64,000 nt of DNA, taken from NCBI GenBank assembly GCA_027491075.1, contig JAIXWX010000008.1, positions 186,001 through 250,000 of the forward strand, given 5' to 3'. This DNA comes from Flavobacteriales bacterium. Lineage in GTDB: Bacteria; Bacteroidota; Bacteroidia; Flavobacteriales_D; Sanyastnellaceae. Within the stretch, counting starts at the first letter, position 1. Each line of letters opens with the position of its first letter. The position numbers and the translations under genes are program-made. Shown here one piece after another: positions 1 to 9,093 of this stretch. A model generated the notes under the pieces. It was not told the origin of the DNA, ran no database searches, and worked only from the letters and a program-made list of their open reading frames with translations.

Positions 1-526
1 CTTTTATCTTATCTGAAAAGTTACTGGCTTTATTCCATTCCTTTTTAAGGTTTTCCAAATCGGACAGATAGGTTACCGACTTAATGGATTTGCTTTTGAA
101 GGTAGAAGGCACTGCACATACAGGAACAAGAGAATTGTTGACCAAATATTCAGTATTCGTACCCAATAGTTTTCTTAAAATCCCAGCACCTCTTGTCGAA
201 ATGCAAATCATATCGCATTTGAGTCGCTTTCCTGCCTCGGAAATGGCAGAGGTTGATGTCACAGAATTTTCTACTACGAATTGGATGTCCAAGTTCTTTT
301 TACTAAAAACCGATTTACTAAACTTTTTGAGCTCCTCAATAACGTGGGTTCTTTCTCCCTCCAAGTATTGTTTAAAGTGCTTATCACTCCATGTAGAGGG
401 TTTCATCACTTGAATAGCATGATACACGATTAACTGCGTGTCTGGTGTTTGAGACTTTATCAACTCAGCGAATTTCATTGCAGAGCGCGAATTGGGAGAA
501 AAATCAGTAGTGACTAGTATGCGCAT
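1..526 (-). CDS. Universal stress protein (UspA family), C-terminus cut by window edge
   Basis: Reading the minus strand from the ATG at 526 gives an open frame of 175 codons that runs off the left edge. It begins MRILVTTDFSPNSRSAMKFA, the usual first strand of a Usp domain with its N-terminal aspartate. Near residue 115-130 it has a G-x2-G-x9-G-T ATP-binding pattern (GAGILRKLLGTNTEYL) followed by a V-P-V strand. The sequence then continues into what looks like the start of a second Usp domain, so this is probably the tandem two-domain form (about 270-290 residues) common in Bacteroidota. The family binds ATP or AMP in the cytoplasm and responds to stress; its exact role here is unknown. The 65 bases between this start and the yggS stop hold no clear promoter or terminator. 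Confidence 0.8.
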   Translation of the reverse strand, partial: MRILVTTDFSPNSRSAMKFAELIKSQTPDTQLIVYHAIQVMKPSTWSDKHFKQYLEGERTHVIEELKKFSKSVFSKKNLDIQFVVENSVTSTSAISEAGKRLKCDMICISTRGAGILRKLLGTNTEYLVNNSLVPVCAVPSTFKSKSIKSVTYLSDLENLKKEWNKASNFSDKIK

Positions 527-591
527 AAGACTTAATTTGAGGTTAAATTTAGCTTAAAAGACTTGTTTCTTCTTTTAAAAAAAGATAAATA

Positions 592-1257
592 CTATCTAGT
601 GCCAAAAATGCTTGAGCCAATGCGTACCATTGTACTACCGTGTTCTACAGCAATGGGCCAATCAGCGCTCATTCCCATAGATACTTCCTTAAAGCTTTCT
701 GTATTTGAAAAATACCGCTGCTTGAGATCTAGGAAAATATTCAATAAGGTGTTGAATTCACTTTCGAGCTGCTTTTGATTCTCTACGAAAGAGGCCATTC
801 CCATTACCCCAGCAATCTTTAAGTGCGGAAATCCTTCCCAGGATATTTGGTCTAATACTTCTTGATAATTATGGGCTCTAAATCCAAACTTACTTTCTTC
901 CGTAGCAATATGGAATTGGAGAAGACAGTTGATTATTCGATTATTTTTTTCCGCTTGTTTTTCTAGCTCAACCAATAGTTTTTCGCTGTCCACGGAGTGA
1001 ATGTAATGAATGAAAGGAGCTACAAATTTCACTTTATTAGTTTGAAGGTGTCCGATGGCGTGCCACACGATGTCGGATGGCAAGTGAGGCACCTTTTCGA
1101 GCATTTCCTGAACGTAATTTTCTCCAAAATCTCTTTGACCGGCATCATATGCCAATTGAATATCAGCAACGCTTTTTGTTTTCGATACAGCGATGATTCT
1201 CACTCTGGGTGGAATCATTCTTCTAAGTTCAGCAAGATTGTTTTTTATAGCGGACAT
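592..1257 (-). CDS. YggS/PLPBP-family pyridoxal phosphate homeostasis protein
   Basis: This is a single-domain alanine-racemase-fold protein of the YggS/PROSC family, which binds pyridoxal 5'-phosphate and buffers PLP and amino/keto acid pools without a known catalytic reaction. The PLP lysine sits in the motif AVSKTKS (K26 from the chosen start). It is followed by the family blocks DFGENYVQE and WHAIGHLQTNK, and ends with GMSADWPIAVEHGSTMVRIG. The length of 221 residues is normal. I chose the ATG at 1257, ten bases after the DUF1015 stop. The longer start at 1281 would overlap that gene and add eight residues outside the family N-terminus. It is the last gene of the serC-serA-DUF1015 run, fitting a PLP-related role beside the PLP enzyme SerC. 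Confidence 0.93.
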   Translation of the reverse strand: MSAIKNNLAELRRMIPPRVRIIAVSKTKSVADIQLAYDAGQRDFGENYVQEMLEKVPHLPSDIVWHAIGHLQTNKVKFVAPFIHYIHSVDSEKLLVELEKQAEKNNRIINCLLQFHIATEESKFGFRAHNYQEVLDQISWEGFPHLKIAGVMGMASFVENQKQLESEFNTLLNIFLDLKQRYFSNTESFKEVSMGMSADWPIAVEHGSTMVRIGSSIFGTR

Positions 1258-1267
1258 AAACCAATAG

Positions 1268-2485
1268 TTAGGATAACTCATAAACCACCAAACCGCTTCG
1301 AAGTTTAGGTTCTACCCAAGTACTTTTGGGTGGCATGGTTCCATTTTGATCTGCTATAGATTTTAGTTCTGAAAAGCTCACAGGAAAAAGTCCAAAGCCC
1401 ACAGCGAATTTGTCTTTATCAACCGCTTGCTTTAGTCCTTCGAGTCCTTTTGGACCGTCAATGAAAGAGACTCTTTTATCCTTTCTTAAGTCGTGAATTC
1501 CCAGAATTGGGGATAAAATTTTATCACTTAAGACTTGAGCGTCGAGTTCTTGAGTATGCACTTTTATGGTCAAACAATACCATTCTTTTTCTAAATAGAC
1601 GACAAACTCTCCTTTTTGAATCGGTTTGTACAAGGGCGGGCATTCATTGATGTAGAAGTCTTTTTCAAGTGCCTTGAGAAATGCTTCTTTGGACATGCCG
1701 TTTAAATCTTTAACAAGTCTATTGAATTCGTAGATACGGACGGTATTTTCATCGAGGATGTATGCAAGAAAATAATTCCAAGGAGCATCTGGCTGATGGT
1801 TGTTTTTATTTCTTTTTTCACACAAACTCGCACTGGAAGCACTGCGGTGATGACCATCAGCGATATAGAGCGCGTCCATACCGGCGTAGATCTTGGTCAC
1901 TTTTTCGATGTCTTCTTTTTTTTGAATCAACCACAATTGATGTCGATCTCGGTTGGTGGTCGTAAAATCGTATTCTGGTTTTTCAGAGAGATAATCTGCA
2001 AATAGCTTTTCTAGTTCTATCGAACGTTGTGACATCAATAGAACGGGCTCCGCGTTGATGTCTGTAATATCAAGATATTTAGTGAAGGTCTCTTCTCTTT
2101 TGGAAAGAGTTTGTTCATGAATTTTGATCTTTCCTTCTTGATAGTCTTTTACCGATACAGAAGCAATGATACCTGTGAATGGGTGCCCGTTTTTAATCTG
2201 ACGGTAGATATAGTAACCAGGAACTTCGTCTTTGACTAGAATGTCTTCTTTAAGGAATTCCGCGTATTTTTTTTTCACCATCAAAAACCGATCTTCCAGA
2301 TTCGCCGTTTTATGCAGTTTATGGCTTCCCATATCTGGATGTATAATGTGCAAAAAACTGTAAGGGTTTTCGTACAATTTTGACCGAAGTTGTGGTTTAG
2401 TATAGCTTACATAACTTCTTGAAGCCACCAAGTGTACTTTGTCTGCGGCGGGTCTTACGGCAGCGAACGGTTTTACAACGGCCAT
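1268..2485 (-). CDS. DUF1015 family protein (HTH-containing/ParB-like fold suggested for family)
   Basis: A 405-residue soluble protein matching DUF1015: it starts MAVVKPFAAVRP and carries the diagnostic central motif YIADGHHRSASS at about residues 208-219. The C-terminal part has the conserved ILGIHDLRKDKRV and FIDGPKGLEGL stretches. The biochemical function of the family is not established. It is very often found next to serA/serC in Bacteroidota and other phyla, as here (25 bases after serA on the same strand), so a link to serine or phosphoserine metabolism is an inference from gene neighbourhood. The start is the only reasonable ATG. The yggS gene follows directly and is probably co-transcribed. 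Confidence 0.88.
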   Translation of the reverse strand: MAVVKPFAAVRPAADKVHLVASRSYVSYTKPQLRSKLYENPYSFLHIIHPDMGSHKLHKTANLEDRFLMVKKKYAEFLKEDILVKDEVPGYYIYRQIKNGHPFTGIIASVSVKDYQEGKIKIHEQTLSKREETFTKYLDITDINAEPVLLMSQRSIELEKLFADYLSEKPEYDFTTTNRDRHQLWLIQKKEDIEKVTKIYAGMDALYIADGHHRSASSASLCEKRNKNNHQPDAPWNYFLAYILDENTVRIYEFNRLVKDLNGMSKEAFLKALEKDFYINECPPLYKPIQKGEFVVYLEKEWYCLTIKVHTQELDAQVLSDKILSPILGIHDLRKDKRVSFIDGPKGLEGLKQAVDKDKFAVGFGLFPVSFSELKSIADQNGTMPPKSTWVEPKLRSGLVVYELS

Positions 2486-2509
2486 GATAATTGCATGGGT
2501 TTAGTGTTC

Positions 2510-3472
2510 TTACAACTGATAAATGCGCTTCACATTTTCGGCGATTTCTAGTCCGATTCTTTCTTGTGCTTCAGAAGTAGAAGCTCCGATGTGAGGAGTG
2601 CTAAGCACTAGAGGATGCGCCAGAAGTGCAGCATTTGGTTTGGGTTCACCTACGAACACATCGAGACAAGCGCTTCTAACCAGTCCATTATTGAGTGCAT
2701 CCAGGAGGTCAGTTTCATCAATTACGCCGCCACGAGCTGTGTTAATTAGCACAACATTTTTCTTGACTTTAGCTAATTCTTCTTTTCCAATTACTGCATT
2801 TCCGTTGGGTTGTTTTGGAACGTGCAATGAAATAAAGTCGGATTTTGCCAGTAATTCATCGAAAGTTACCAGTGGAATTTGCGCATTTATTTTTTGTCCT
2901 GCGATATCTATGGTGATGGTTTTGGGCGGAGCATCAGGTCGATCGTTGGCGATGACATTCATGCCACAGCCAAGAGCATAGGAGGCAAGAGCTTGTCCTA
3001 TTCTTCCAAATCCTACGATACCCATAGTTTTTCCACGGAGTTCGAAACCTTTGGCGTATTTCTTTTTGAGGCTCTCAAATTCACTAGCACCATTAGAAGG
3101 CATGTTTGTTCCGGCGTCGTAAACGCCGCGAGCTGCTGCGAATACAAAGGACATGACCAACTCAGCTACTGCTTGAGAACTGCTGGCTGGAGTATTAAAT
3201 ACCTCTATGCCTTTGGATCTGGCGTATTCTGCATCAATATTGTCTATCCCTACTCCTCCTCGTCCGATGAATTTTAAATTTGGACAAGCATCGATCAGTT
3301 CTTTTCTAGCAGTAGTTGCACTTCGCACCAATAAGCCTTCGATTTTTTGATCATTAATAAAGTTGGACAGTTGATCTTGCGCTACTTTCTCTGTAATCAC
3401 TTCAAAACCTAGCGTTTCCAAAGCCGTTTTTCCCCCGTTGTCAATGCCGTCGTTGGCGAGGATTTTTTTCAT
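2510..3472 (-). CDS. serA: D-3-phosphoglycerate dehydrogenase
   Basis: This enzyme oxidises 3-phosphoglycerate to 3-phosphohydroxypyruvate with NAD+, the first step of serine synthesis in the cytoplasm. It shows the D-2-hydroxyacid dehydrogenase layout: an N-terminal substrate domain with GLLVRSATT and the GVGIDNID block, a Rossmann NAD site GIVGFGRIGQALA near residue 145, the catalytic Arg in NTARGGVIDE, and the catalytic His in STPHIGAST. At 320 residues it is the short form with no C-terminal ACT domain, so serine feedback through ACT is not expected. I chose the ATG at 3472, one base after the serC stop. A start at 3493 would overlap serC by 20 bases and add seven non-family residues. It follows serC, which makes the next enzyme of the pathway. 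Confidence 0.95.
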   Translation of the reverse strand: MKKILANDGIDNGGKTALETLGFEVITEKVAQDQLSNFINDQKIEGLLVRSATTARKELIDACPNLKFIGRGGVGIDNIDAEYARSKGIEVFNTPASSSQAVAELVMSFVFAAARGVYDAGTNMPSNGASEFESLKKKYAKGFELRGKTMGIVGFGRIGQALASYALGCGMNVIANDRPDAPPKTITIDIAGQKINAQIPLVTFDELLAKSDFISLHVPKQPNGNAVIGKEELAKVKKNVVLINTARGGVIDETDLLDALNNGLVRSACLDVFVGEPKPNAALLAHPLVLSTPHIGASTSEAQERIGLEIAENVKRIYQL

Positions 3473-3473
3473 C

Positions 3474-4544
3474 TTATCCAAATTTAGTTTCAAATTCTTT
3501 CATAACATCCACCAACACCTGTACGCTTTCAATAGGTAAAGCATTGTACATACTAGCGCGATATCCACCGACAGATCGATGGCCAGCAAGACCGCTGATA
3601 CCCGCAGCCTTCCACATTTTATCAAATTCGACAGACAATGCATCATTGACCAGTGTAAATGTTGCGTTCATCCAAGATCTGGATTCAGGGACGCTGTGAC
3701 CTTTGAAAAGGCTATTTCTGTCTAATTCTCCGTAGAATAATTTTTGTTTGGCGTCATTTCTTTTCTCCATACCATCCAAGCCACCATTTTCTTTTATCCA
3801 TCTCAAAGTAAGCATAGATGCGTACACAGCGAAGACTGGAGGTGTATTATACATTGAATCTTTTTCAATATGCGCTGCTAGGTCTAGGTAAACTGGAAGT
3901 TTTCTTCCGGACTTTCCCAGTATCTCTTTATCTACAATATATAGCACCGTTCCAGCAGGCCCCATGTTTTTTTGAGCGCCAGCATAGATCAAACTAAATT
4001 TTGAAGCATCGAATTTTTTCGAAAAAATATCAGAGCTCATATCACAAACCAAAGGCACATTGCTTTCAGGAAATTGCTGGTATTGTGTTCCGAAAATGGT
4101 ATTGTTGGAAGTGATGTGCAAGTAATCAGCATCACTAGGAACATGGAAGGAAGGAATGTAACTGTGATTCTTATCTGAGGAATCACCAATTACTTCGATG
4201 TTGCCGACAAGTTTCGCTTCTTTAATTGCACCAGTGGCCCACACTCCGGTATTTACGTATGCGGCTTTGCCACCTTCTTTAAGTAAATTCATCGCCACCG
4301 TGTAGAAGCCCAATGTAGCACCGCCTTGTAAGAATAATACTTCATATCTCTCTGGCAGGTGCAGCAGTTCCTTTACCAAGTTTCGAGCTTCGTCCATCAC
4401 CGCTTCGAAGTTTTTGGAGCGGTGTGAGATCTCGATAAGAGATAACCCCATATTATCGAAATCCAAAATGGCTTGAGATGCTTGCTCAATTACTTGTTTG
4501 GGCAGTATGGATGGGCCCGCGCTGAAGTTGTGAATTTTACTCAT
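3474..4544 (-). CDS. serC: Phosphoserine aminotransferase
   Basis: This PLP-dependent class V aminotransferase converts 3-phosphohydroxypyruvate and glutamate to O-phosphoserine and 2-oxoglutarate; the family also acts in PLP synthesis. The start MSKIHNFSAGPSILP is the family signature. The PLP lysine lies in IYAGAQKNMGPAG (about residue 190-200), and the C-terminus carries GLAGHRSVGGYRASMYNA. The length of 356 residues is typical. A TACCTTCG -7 box lies 20 bases upstream of the ATG, so this gene probably has its own promoter and leads the serC-serA-DUF1015-yggS transcript. No serB (phosphoserine phosphatase) is present in the window. Confidence 0.97.
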   Translation of the reverse strand: MSKIHNFSAGPSILPKQVIEQASQAILDFDNMGLSLIEISHRSKNFEAVMDEARNLVKELLHLPERYEVLFLQGGATLGFYTVAMNLLKEGGKAAYVNTGVWATGAIKEAKLVGNIEVIGDSSDKNHSYIPSFHVPSDADYLHITSNNTIFGTQYQQFPESNVPLVCDMSSDIFSKKFDASKFSLIYAGAQKNMGPAGTVLYIVDKEILGKSGRKLPVYLDLAAHIEKDSMYNTPPVFAVYASMLTLRWIKENGGLDGMEKRNDAKQKLFYGELDRNSLFKGHSVPESRSWMNATFTLVNDALSVEFDKMWKAAGISGLAGHRSVGGYRASMYNALPIESVQVLVDVMKEFETKFG

Positions 4545-4564
4545 TTAGCGTTGTTTTTGCGCCA

Positions 4565-4572
4565 CGAAGGTA
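4565..4572 (-). promoter_or_regulatory. -7 promoter box (TACCTTCG) of serC
   Basis: On the minus strand this reads TACCTTCG, matching the Bacteroidota -7 consensus TAnnTTTG with the common C variant. It ends 20 bases before the serC ATG, in the 39-base gap after the DUF4476 gene. Confidence 0.5.
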
Positions 4573-4583
4573 ATTCACTTATC

Positions 4584-5267
4584 TTATTGAAAAAGGACTT
4601 TCAATCGGTTTTTATTTCGCTCCAGGAGAAAATCTTCTTGGAATAAATGCGACCTGTCAATGTCGTAAATGCGGGGCTTGGCTTGTTCTAATAACTTGAT
4701 TTTGTTGTCTTCTAGCTCCATAAAGTTCAATAGAGTTCTCAGTTGGTTAACTGTCAAGCATTCCAACAGTACTATTTTTTTGAGCTCTTCCACTCTTTGT
4801 GATTCAAAGCGGCAGGTATTCATTCTGGTTTTGAGTGCCTCAAACTCTTGCTCATTCAATGGGATTTCACACTGTAGTTGGCCTTGATAAATTTCTATAG
4901 GCGTTTGGGTGATTTCCGTGGTGCTATCTTCTGCAGTAATGAGAAAATCATATTTTGATTCAGCTATTTGAAATAGTAAAAGTTTATTCTTGATTTTACG
5001 AATCTCCCATTGATAAAAGTTGCCCGTTTTCAAGTCTAAGGTCTGTTCGAAAGCAGGGAAGTTTAAGGCTTGAAATGAAACCTTGAATTTTATCTTTCCT
5101 GTTTCGTTTTGTATCCAGGAAACATCTGTAACGGCTGTATTGGTTACATTTCTGTCACCACACTCTAGAAGAAAACTCAACGAGTCAGGAGCGCTCACTC
5201 GCAATTTTACTTGTGAAAAACCCGTGAGAGAAACGCCAAAGAGTATAAGTAGAAAAAGATGCCTCAT
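4584..5267 (-). CDS. Secreted DUF4476 domain protein
   Basis: This 227-residue protein has an N-terminal signal peptide (MRHLFLLILFGVSLTGFSQ), so it is exported to the periplasm or beyond. The N-terminal half is a beta-rich region with no recognised family. The last 90 or so residues fit DUF4476: a helical module with LTVNQLRTLLNFMELEDNKI followed by LLEQAKPRIYDIDR. DUF4476 is nearly confined to Bacteroidota and has no known function. It lies between the flippase (12 bases) and serC (39 bases) on the same strand. Because serC has its own -7 box, the DUF4476 gene probably belongs with the flippase transcript, not with serine synthesis. Confidence 0.75.
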   Translation of the reverse strand: MRHLFLLILFGVSLTGFSQVKLRVSAPDSLSFLLECGDRNVTNTAVTDVSWIQNETGKIKFKVSFQALNFPAFEQTLDLKTGNFYQWEIRKIKNKLLLFQIAESKYDFLITAEDSTTEITQTPIEIYQGQLQCEIPLNEQEFEALKTRMNTCRFESQRVEELKKIVLLECLTVNQLRTLLNFMELEDNKIKLLEQAKPRIYDIDRSHLFQEDFLLERNKNRLKVLFQ

Positions 5268-5279
5268 TGATGGATTGAA

Positions 5280-6812
5280 TTAGTCTTCTTTAGAATTAGA
5301 GTTGAACTTTTGGAACATGGCAGATTGTCGAATTCTTAATGGAAGCAAATCAATAAGTGAAATGTTCTCATAACGCAGTAAAGAAGGGAAAATATAAACA
5401 GCAGCAAGCATAGCTGAGATCCAGACTACAGCCCCAATAAGCAGTATGGACAGAGGAGGTAAGGAATGCATCACATTTTCAAGCAAGAAGGGGCAAAGCA
5501 CTGTAAAGCTTAATGCACCGAGAATCCAGCCTGAGCGTGTGGCTGAATAGAGTCGAAATTGATTTAGTTGAATGAGTGAATTACACATAGCAACCGACAT
5601 GATATAATGAATAGCTGTGGTAAAAACAATAGAAGCAGCAACAATGATCAGACCATATCTCACCGACGCAAGCACGCCAATAATCATTATGAATAGGTAG
5701 ATGAGTTTGTAACCGACTCCTTTCCAAACTGCATTTTTTGCTCGAAGAAGAGCATCCGTAAGTCGACTTAATGACCGGAAGATGATCGCAAAGAAGAGCA
5801 CCGCTAAGACGGGTGCTGCCGAAGAGTACTTCTGTCCGAGATAGATCGTGATGATGGGAAGAGCAAATACGCTAATAAAAACAGTTGATGGAATAATTAC
5901 AATAGAAAGGACGTGTGAAGAAAGCAAAATCAAACGTTGAAGTCGCGCAGTTTCATCCTGCATTTTGGACATACCGCTAAATAAGACGTTATCTGAAAGT
6001 TTTGCCATGATGGTAATGGGCAAAGACATTACATAAGCACTTCTCTCGTACCATCCTGCTTTTTCCATTCCACTAGCTAGATTGTCAGCGGGCAACGTGC
6101 TAGACCATTTAGGAAGAAGCGTAACATCTACCTTGGTAGCCGCATAGTTTAATGCGTTGAATAAGGTACTTGACGCGCCATAAGAAATGAGGTCTTTGGT
6201 AAAAGACCATTTCCAAAACAAAGGGAAGGAGATTCTCTCAAACCACCAATAGCTCATCGTCATGAGTGCATTTTGTGCAAACAAAGCCCACACATATGCC
6301 CATACCCCGAAACCATAGTAGGCTAGTATTAGGCCAACAATAAGGTTTCCTCCGATAATTGAAATCATGCCGCAATAGAAAAATTCTCTAAATTTCATTT
6401 TCTTTAGAATGATATTTCTGGGTACGACACCAAGTGCTGATAGCGTGAAGCTCAAGGATGTAACACTGATTATTGGAGAGAGAAGGGGTGTGTTGTACCA
6501 TGAGGCAATGGATGGAGCAGCTATTACGAAAGCAGAAGTGAAGAGAATACCCAAAATCAACGAAGTATAGAATGCACCGGTAAGGTGCTGGGGGTGAATT
6601 TCCTTCTTTTGAATAAGTGCGGGACCGATGCCCACTTGAGAAAAAATTTCTGCAAAACCCACTAGGCTTAATACAATCCCCATTATTGCAAAAGCTTCTG
6701 GAGCTACCATTCTAGCGAGAATCGCTGTATATACGGTTTGAATAATAACTTGAAAAACTACCGTTGCAGTATTCCAACTAAGTCCTGATATGAATTGCTG
6801 TTTACTGGACAC
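5280..6812 (-). CDS. Lipopolysaccharide/oligosaccharide flippase (Wzx-like, MOP superfamily)
   Basis: A 510-residue integral membrane protein with about 12-14 hydrophobic segments and the N-terminal pattern of polysaccharide-synthesis flippases (FISGLSWNTATVVFQVIIQT, then VAPEAFAIMGIVLSLVGFAEIFSQVGIGPALIQ). Members move undecaprenyl-linked oligosaccharides or similar lipid-linked sugars across the inner membrane. The substrate cannot be told from sequence, and the protein is not inside a complete polysaccharide locus here. The start codon is GTG (6810-6812 read in reverse), and a TATATTTG -7 box lies 17 bases upstream, supporting that start. The divergently oriented neighbour is the C2-like lipoprotein gene. 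Confidence 0.87.
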   Translation of the reverse strand: MSSKQQFISGLSWNTATVVFQVIIQTVYTAILARMVAPEAFAIMGIVLSLVGFAEIFSQVGIGPALIQKKEIHPQHLTGAFYTSLILGILFTSAFVIAAPSIASWYNTPLLSPIISVTSLSFTLSALGVVPRNIILKKMKFREFFYCGMISIIGGNLIVGLILAYYGFGVWAYVWALFAQNALMTMSYWWFERISFPLFWKWSFTKDLISYGASSTLFNALNYAATKVDVTLLPKWSSTLPADNLASGMEKAGWYERSAYVMSLPITIMAKLSDNVLFSGMSKMQDETARLQRLILLSSHVLSIVIIPSTVFISVFALPIITIYLGQKYSSAAPVLAVLFFAIIFRSLSRLTDALLRAKNAVWKGVGYKLIYLFIMIIGVLASVRYGLIIVAASIVFTTAIHYIMSVAMCNSLIQLNQFRLYSATRSGWILGALSFTVLCPFLLENVMHSLPPLSILLIGAVVWISAMLAAVYIFPSLLRYENISLIDLLPLRIRQSAMFQKFNSNSKED

Positions 6813-6829
6813 CCGCCTGAGGTTTGATG

Positions 6830-6837
6830 CAAATATA
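6830..6837 (-). promoter_or_regulatory. -7 promoter box (TATATTTG) of the flippase gene
   Basis: The minus strand reads TATATTTG, an exact TAnnTTTG box, 17 bases before the GTG start of the flippase gene. Confidence 0.5.
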
Positions 6838-6863
6838 GAAGCGGTCCGAACGGCAACTTCGTT

Positions 6864-6871
6864 TATTTTCG
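6864..6871 (+). promoter_or_regulatory. -7 promoter box (TATTTTCG) of the C2-like lipoprotein gene
   Basis: The plus strand reads TATTTTCG, a TAnnTTCG variant, 23 bases before the ATG at 6895, in the divergent spacer shared with the flippase promoter. Confidence 0.4.
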
Positions 6872-6894
6872 TGCTTCATTAACACTTGAAAGTT

Positions 6895-7407
6895 ATGAAA
6901 CGTCTTTTGTTTTGCGCCTTTTTGATTTTAATCTTTAGCATAACAGCTTGCAAATCTTCCAAGCCTGGGGGAGCTTCTGGCGCAAGAGTTTTTAAAAGAC
7001 AGGTGCTTGTTGGGGTGAATATTCAATCCATTGAAGTTCTTAAGTTTCCATTGTACGGAAGAGATGGAGAGAAATGGGATCCAATGGCTCCGTTTGCTAC
7101 AGAACCTGATCTATACATTCAAATGAGTCAGTTGGGGAATATGATCTTCAAAAGTGAAGTAAAGGAAGACGTCAAGGGATCCACAGGGATTGAATTTGTT
7201 TCTAACTTGCCTTTTGAGATTAGAGCTTATACCAATGAAGTGGTATTAGAGCTTTTTGATGAAGACGGGATAAGTACGGATGATAATGTAGGCTACATAT
7301 CCTTTCGTCCGTATGACTATGAAAAGAAGAACACCATTGAACTTACCTCCTCGGATCAAAGCATGATCGTTCGCTTGGGAGTATCATGGATTTATGTGGA
7401 TAAATAA
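6895..7407 (+). CDS. Lipoprotein with C2-like domain, function unknown
   Basis: From the ATG at 6895 this is a 170-residue protein with a lipoprotein signal (hydrophobic stretch ending in SITACKS, cysteine near residue 19). A TTG at 6886 would add only three residues. The mature part resembles a C2-type beta-sandwich: a strand with GVNIQSIEVLKFP, a DPYLY-like motif (EPDLYIQM), and a late loop VVLELFDEDGISTDDNVGYI whose acidic residues look like the calcium-binding loop of C2 domains. The C2 assignment comes from pattern only. It stands alone between the flippase (divergent) and rny (convergent), with a hairpin terminator behind it. Confidence 0.7.
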   Translation: MKRLLFCAFLILIFSITACKSSKPGGASGARVFKRQVLVGVNIQSIEVLKFPLYGRDGEKWDPMAPFATEPDLYIQMSQLGNMIFKSEVKEDVKGSTGIEFVSNLPFEIRAYTNEVVLELFDEDGISTDDNVGYISFRPYDYEKKNTIELTSSDQSMIVRLGVSWIYVDK

Positions 7408-7417
7408 AAGAGGGTTG

Positions 7418-7454
7418 TTGAATCTCGTCAAGCCTTTGGCCAGACGAGATTCAA
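7418..7454. terminator. Bidirectional hairpin terminator between the lipoprotein gene and rny
   Basis: A perfect 12-base-pair stem (TTGAATCTCGTC at 7418-7429 paired with GACGAGATTCAA at 7443-7454) with a 13-nt loop lies in the 62-base gap between two convergent genes. There is no long U run, so termination strength is uncertain, but the position between convergent stops supports the role. Confidence 0.6.
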
Positions 7455-7469
7455 TCAACTACTTCTGTA

Positions 7470-9011
7470 TTATCTTGCTACACCAACAGCTCGTTTTTCA
7501 CGGATTACGGTTACACGAACTTGTCCAGGGTAGGTCATTTCTGTCTCAATTCTACCGGCGAGTGACACGGCAAGAGCGTCAGCTTGGTCGTCGCTTACTT
7601 TATCTGCTTCAACCATCACCCTCAATTCTCGGCCTGCTTGAATGGCAAATGACTTTGATACTCCGGGGTATTCCATAGCCATGTTTTCAAGGTCTCGTAA
7701 TCTTTGGATGTAAGCTTCTACCACCTCTCTTCGTGCTCCAGGGCGGGCACCGCTGATGGCATCACACACCTGAATGATCGGAGCCATCATGGTTTTCATT
7801 TCAATTTCATCATGGTGAGCACCAATCGCGTTGCATACGTCTGGTTTTTCTCCATATTTTTCTGCTAGCTTCATTCCCAGAATTGCGTGAGGCAATTCAC
7901 TTTCATCGTCTGGTACTTTTCCGATATCGTGAAGCAATCCAGCACGTTTAGCCGCTTTTGGGTTCAATCCGAGTTCACTTGCCATGGTAGCACAAAGGTT
8001 TGCCACCTCACGGGAGTGTTGTAGGAGGTTTTGGCCATACGAAGAGCGGTACTTCATGCGTCCAACCATTCGGATTAATTCCGAGTGAAGACCATGGATC
8101 CCTAGTTCTATACAGGTACGTTTTCCAACTTCTACGATTTCCTCTTCAATATTTTTGCGGACTTTAGCTACGACCTCTTCGATGCGTTGAGGGTGGATAC
8201 GACCGTCGGTGACCAATTGATGGAGCGACAATCGAGCGATTTCTCTTCTCACAGGATCGAAGCAGGAAAGCACGATCGCTTCTGGTGTGTCGTCGACGAT
8301 GATTTCAACTCCTGTTGCTGCTTCTAGTGCTCGAATATTACGACCCTCTCGACCGATAATACGACCTTTCATTTCATCGTTCTCGATGTTAAATACACTC
8401 ACACTATTCTCTACCGCATGTTCTACGGCGGTGCGTTGAATGGTTTGGATAACAATCTTCTTCGCCTCTTGATTGGCCTTTACTTTTGCCTCATCTACGA
8501 TGTTTTGAATTTGTGATGCTGCAGAAATACGGGCATCCTCTTTCAATTGTTCCATCAGTTGTGCCTTGGCTTGATCAGGCGACATTTTTGCGATATCTTC
8601 GAGCAATGACACCGCTTTTTCTTTGGCTTTATCCAAATCCAGCTGTTTTTTCTGGTTGAACTCTACCATTTTTTGAAGATTTTCCTTTTGGCCTTCCAAA
8701 TCCTTTTCCTTTCTCTTGTATTGTTCTATTTGTTGAGAAAGTTCTCGTTCCTTGTTTTTAAAACGATCTTCCGCTTGCTGGAGTTTTTTATTTCTCTCCT
8801 GCACATCGCGGTCATGTTGAGATTTTAGTTCGAGAAACTTCTCCTTGGCTTGAAGAATTTTTTTCTCTTTAATAGTTTCACCTTCTTTGGCTGCCTCTGC
8901 GAGGATGTTCTCCTTTTTCTTATTGAAGACGCTATTGAGTAGAAACCATGCGGCCCCACCTCCAACAACGACTCCTACAAGCGCAACTACGGCCATGTAC
9001 ATTCCGTCCAT
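7470..9011 (-). CDS. rny: Ribonuclease Y
   Basis: A membrane-anchored endoribonuclease that starts mRNA decay. From the ATG at 9011 it is 513 residues: one N-terminal transmembrane segment (about residues 5-25), a long charged coiled coil to about residue 200, a KH RNA-binding domain with [20 protein letters not shown], and an HD phosphohydrolase domain with the metal motif LLHDIGKV and upstream HSREVA. The length is standard for RNase Y. I prefer 9011 over 9053 because [13 protein letters not shown] is the usual membrane-anchor start and a hairpin lies in the extra region. It follows zapA at about 80 bases; this pairing near zapA is common in Bacteroidota. Confidence 0.95.
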   Translation of the reverse strand: MDGMYMAVVALVGVVVGGGAAWFLLNSVFNKKKENILAEAAKEGETIKEKKILQAKEKFLELKSQHDRDVQERNKKLQQAEDRFKNKERELSQQIEQYKRKEKDLEGQKENLQKMVEFNQKKQLDLDKAKEKAVSLLEDIAKMSPDQAKAQLMEQLKEDARISAASQIQNIVDEAKVKANQEAKKIVIQTIQRTAVEHAVENSVSVFNIENDEMKGRIIGREGRNIRALEAATGVEIIVDDTPEAIVLSCFDPVRREIARLSLHQLVTDGRIHPQRIEEVVAKVRKNIEEEIVEVGKRTCIELGIHGLHSELIRMVGRMKYRSSYGQNLLQHSREVANLCATMASELGLNPKAAKRAGLLHDIGKVPDDESELPHAILGMKLAEKYGEKPDVCNAIGAHHDEIEMKTMMAPIIQVCDAISGARPGARREVVEAYIQRLRDLENMAMEYPGVSKSFAIQAGRELRVMVEADKVSDDQADALAVSLAGRIETEMTYPGQVRVTVIREKRAVGVAR

Positions 9012-9043
9012 GTTATAAATATTATTTAGTAAATAAAAGCTAG

Positions 9044-9061
9044 CGGTATGCACTCATACCG
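9044..9061 (-). terminator. Hairpin between zapA and rny (attenuator or weak terminator)
   Basis: A perfect 7-base-pair stem with a 4-nt loop (CGGTATG/CATACCG around CACT) lies in the rny leader. On the minus strand it is followed by a T-rich stretch (CTAGCTTTTATTT). It may terminate part of the zapA transcript or shape the rny leader. Function is inferred. Confidence 0.4.
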
Positions 9062-9093
9062 ATACAGAAGATCAAATAGAAATTGGATCGGGC

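Noticed and set aside
84-413. A 109-codon plus-strand frame near the left edge
   Set aside because: It is antisense to a clear universal stress protein on the minus strand and its translation has no protein-like features.
2598-2981. A 127-codon plus-strand frame opposite serA
   Set aside because: It is a shadow of the strong serA gene; its sequence is rich in Ser and Arg without domain pattern.
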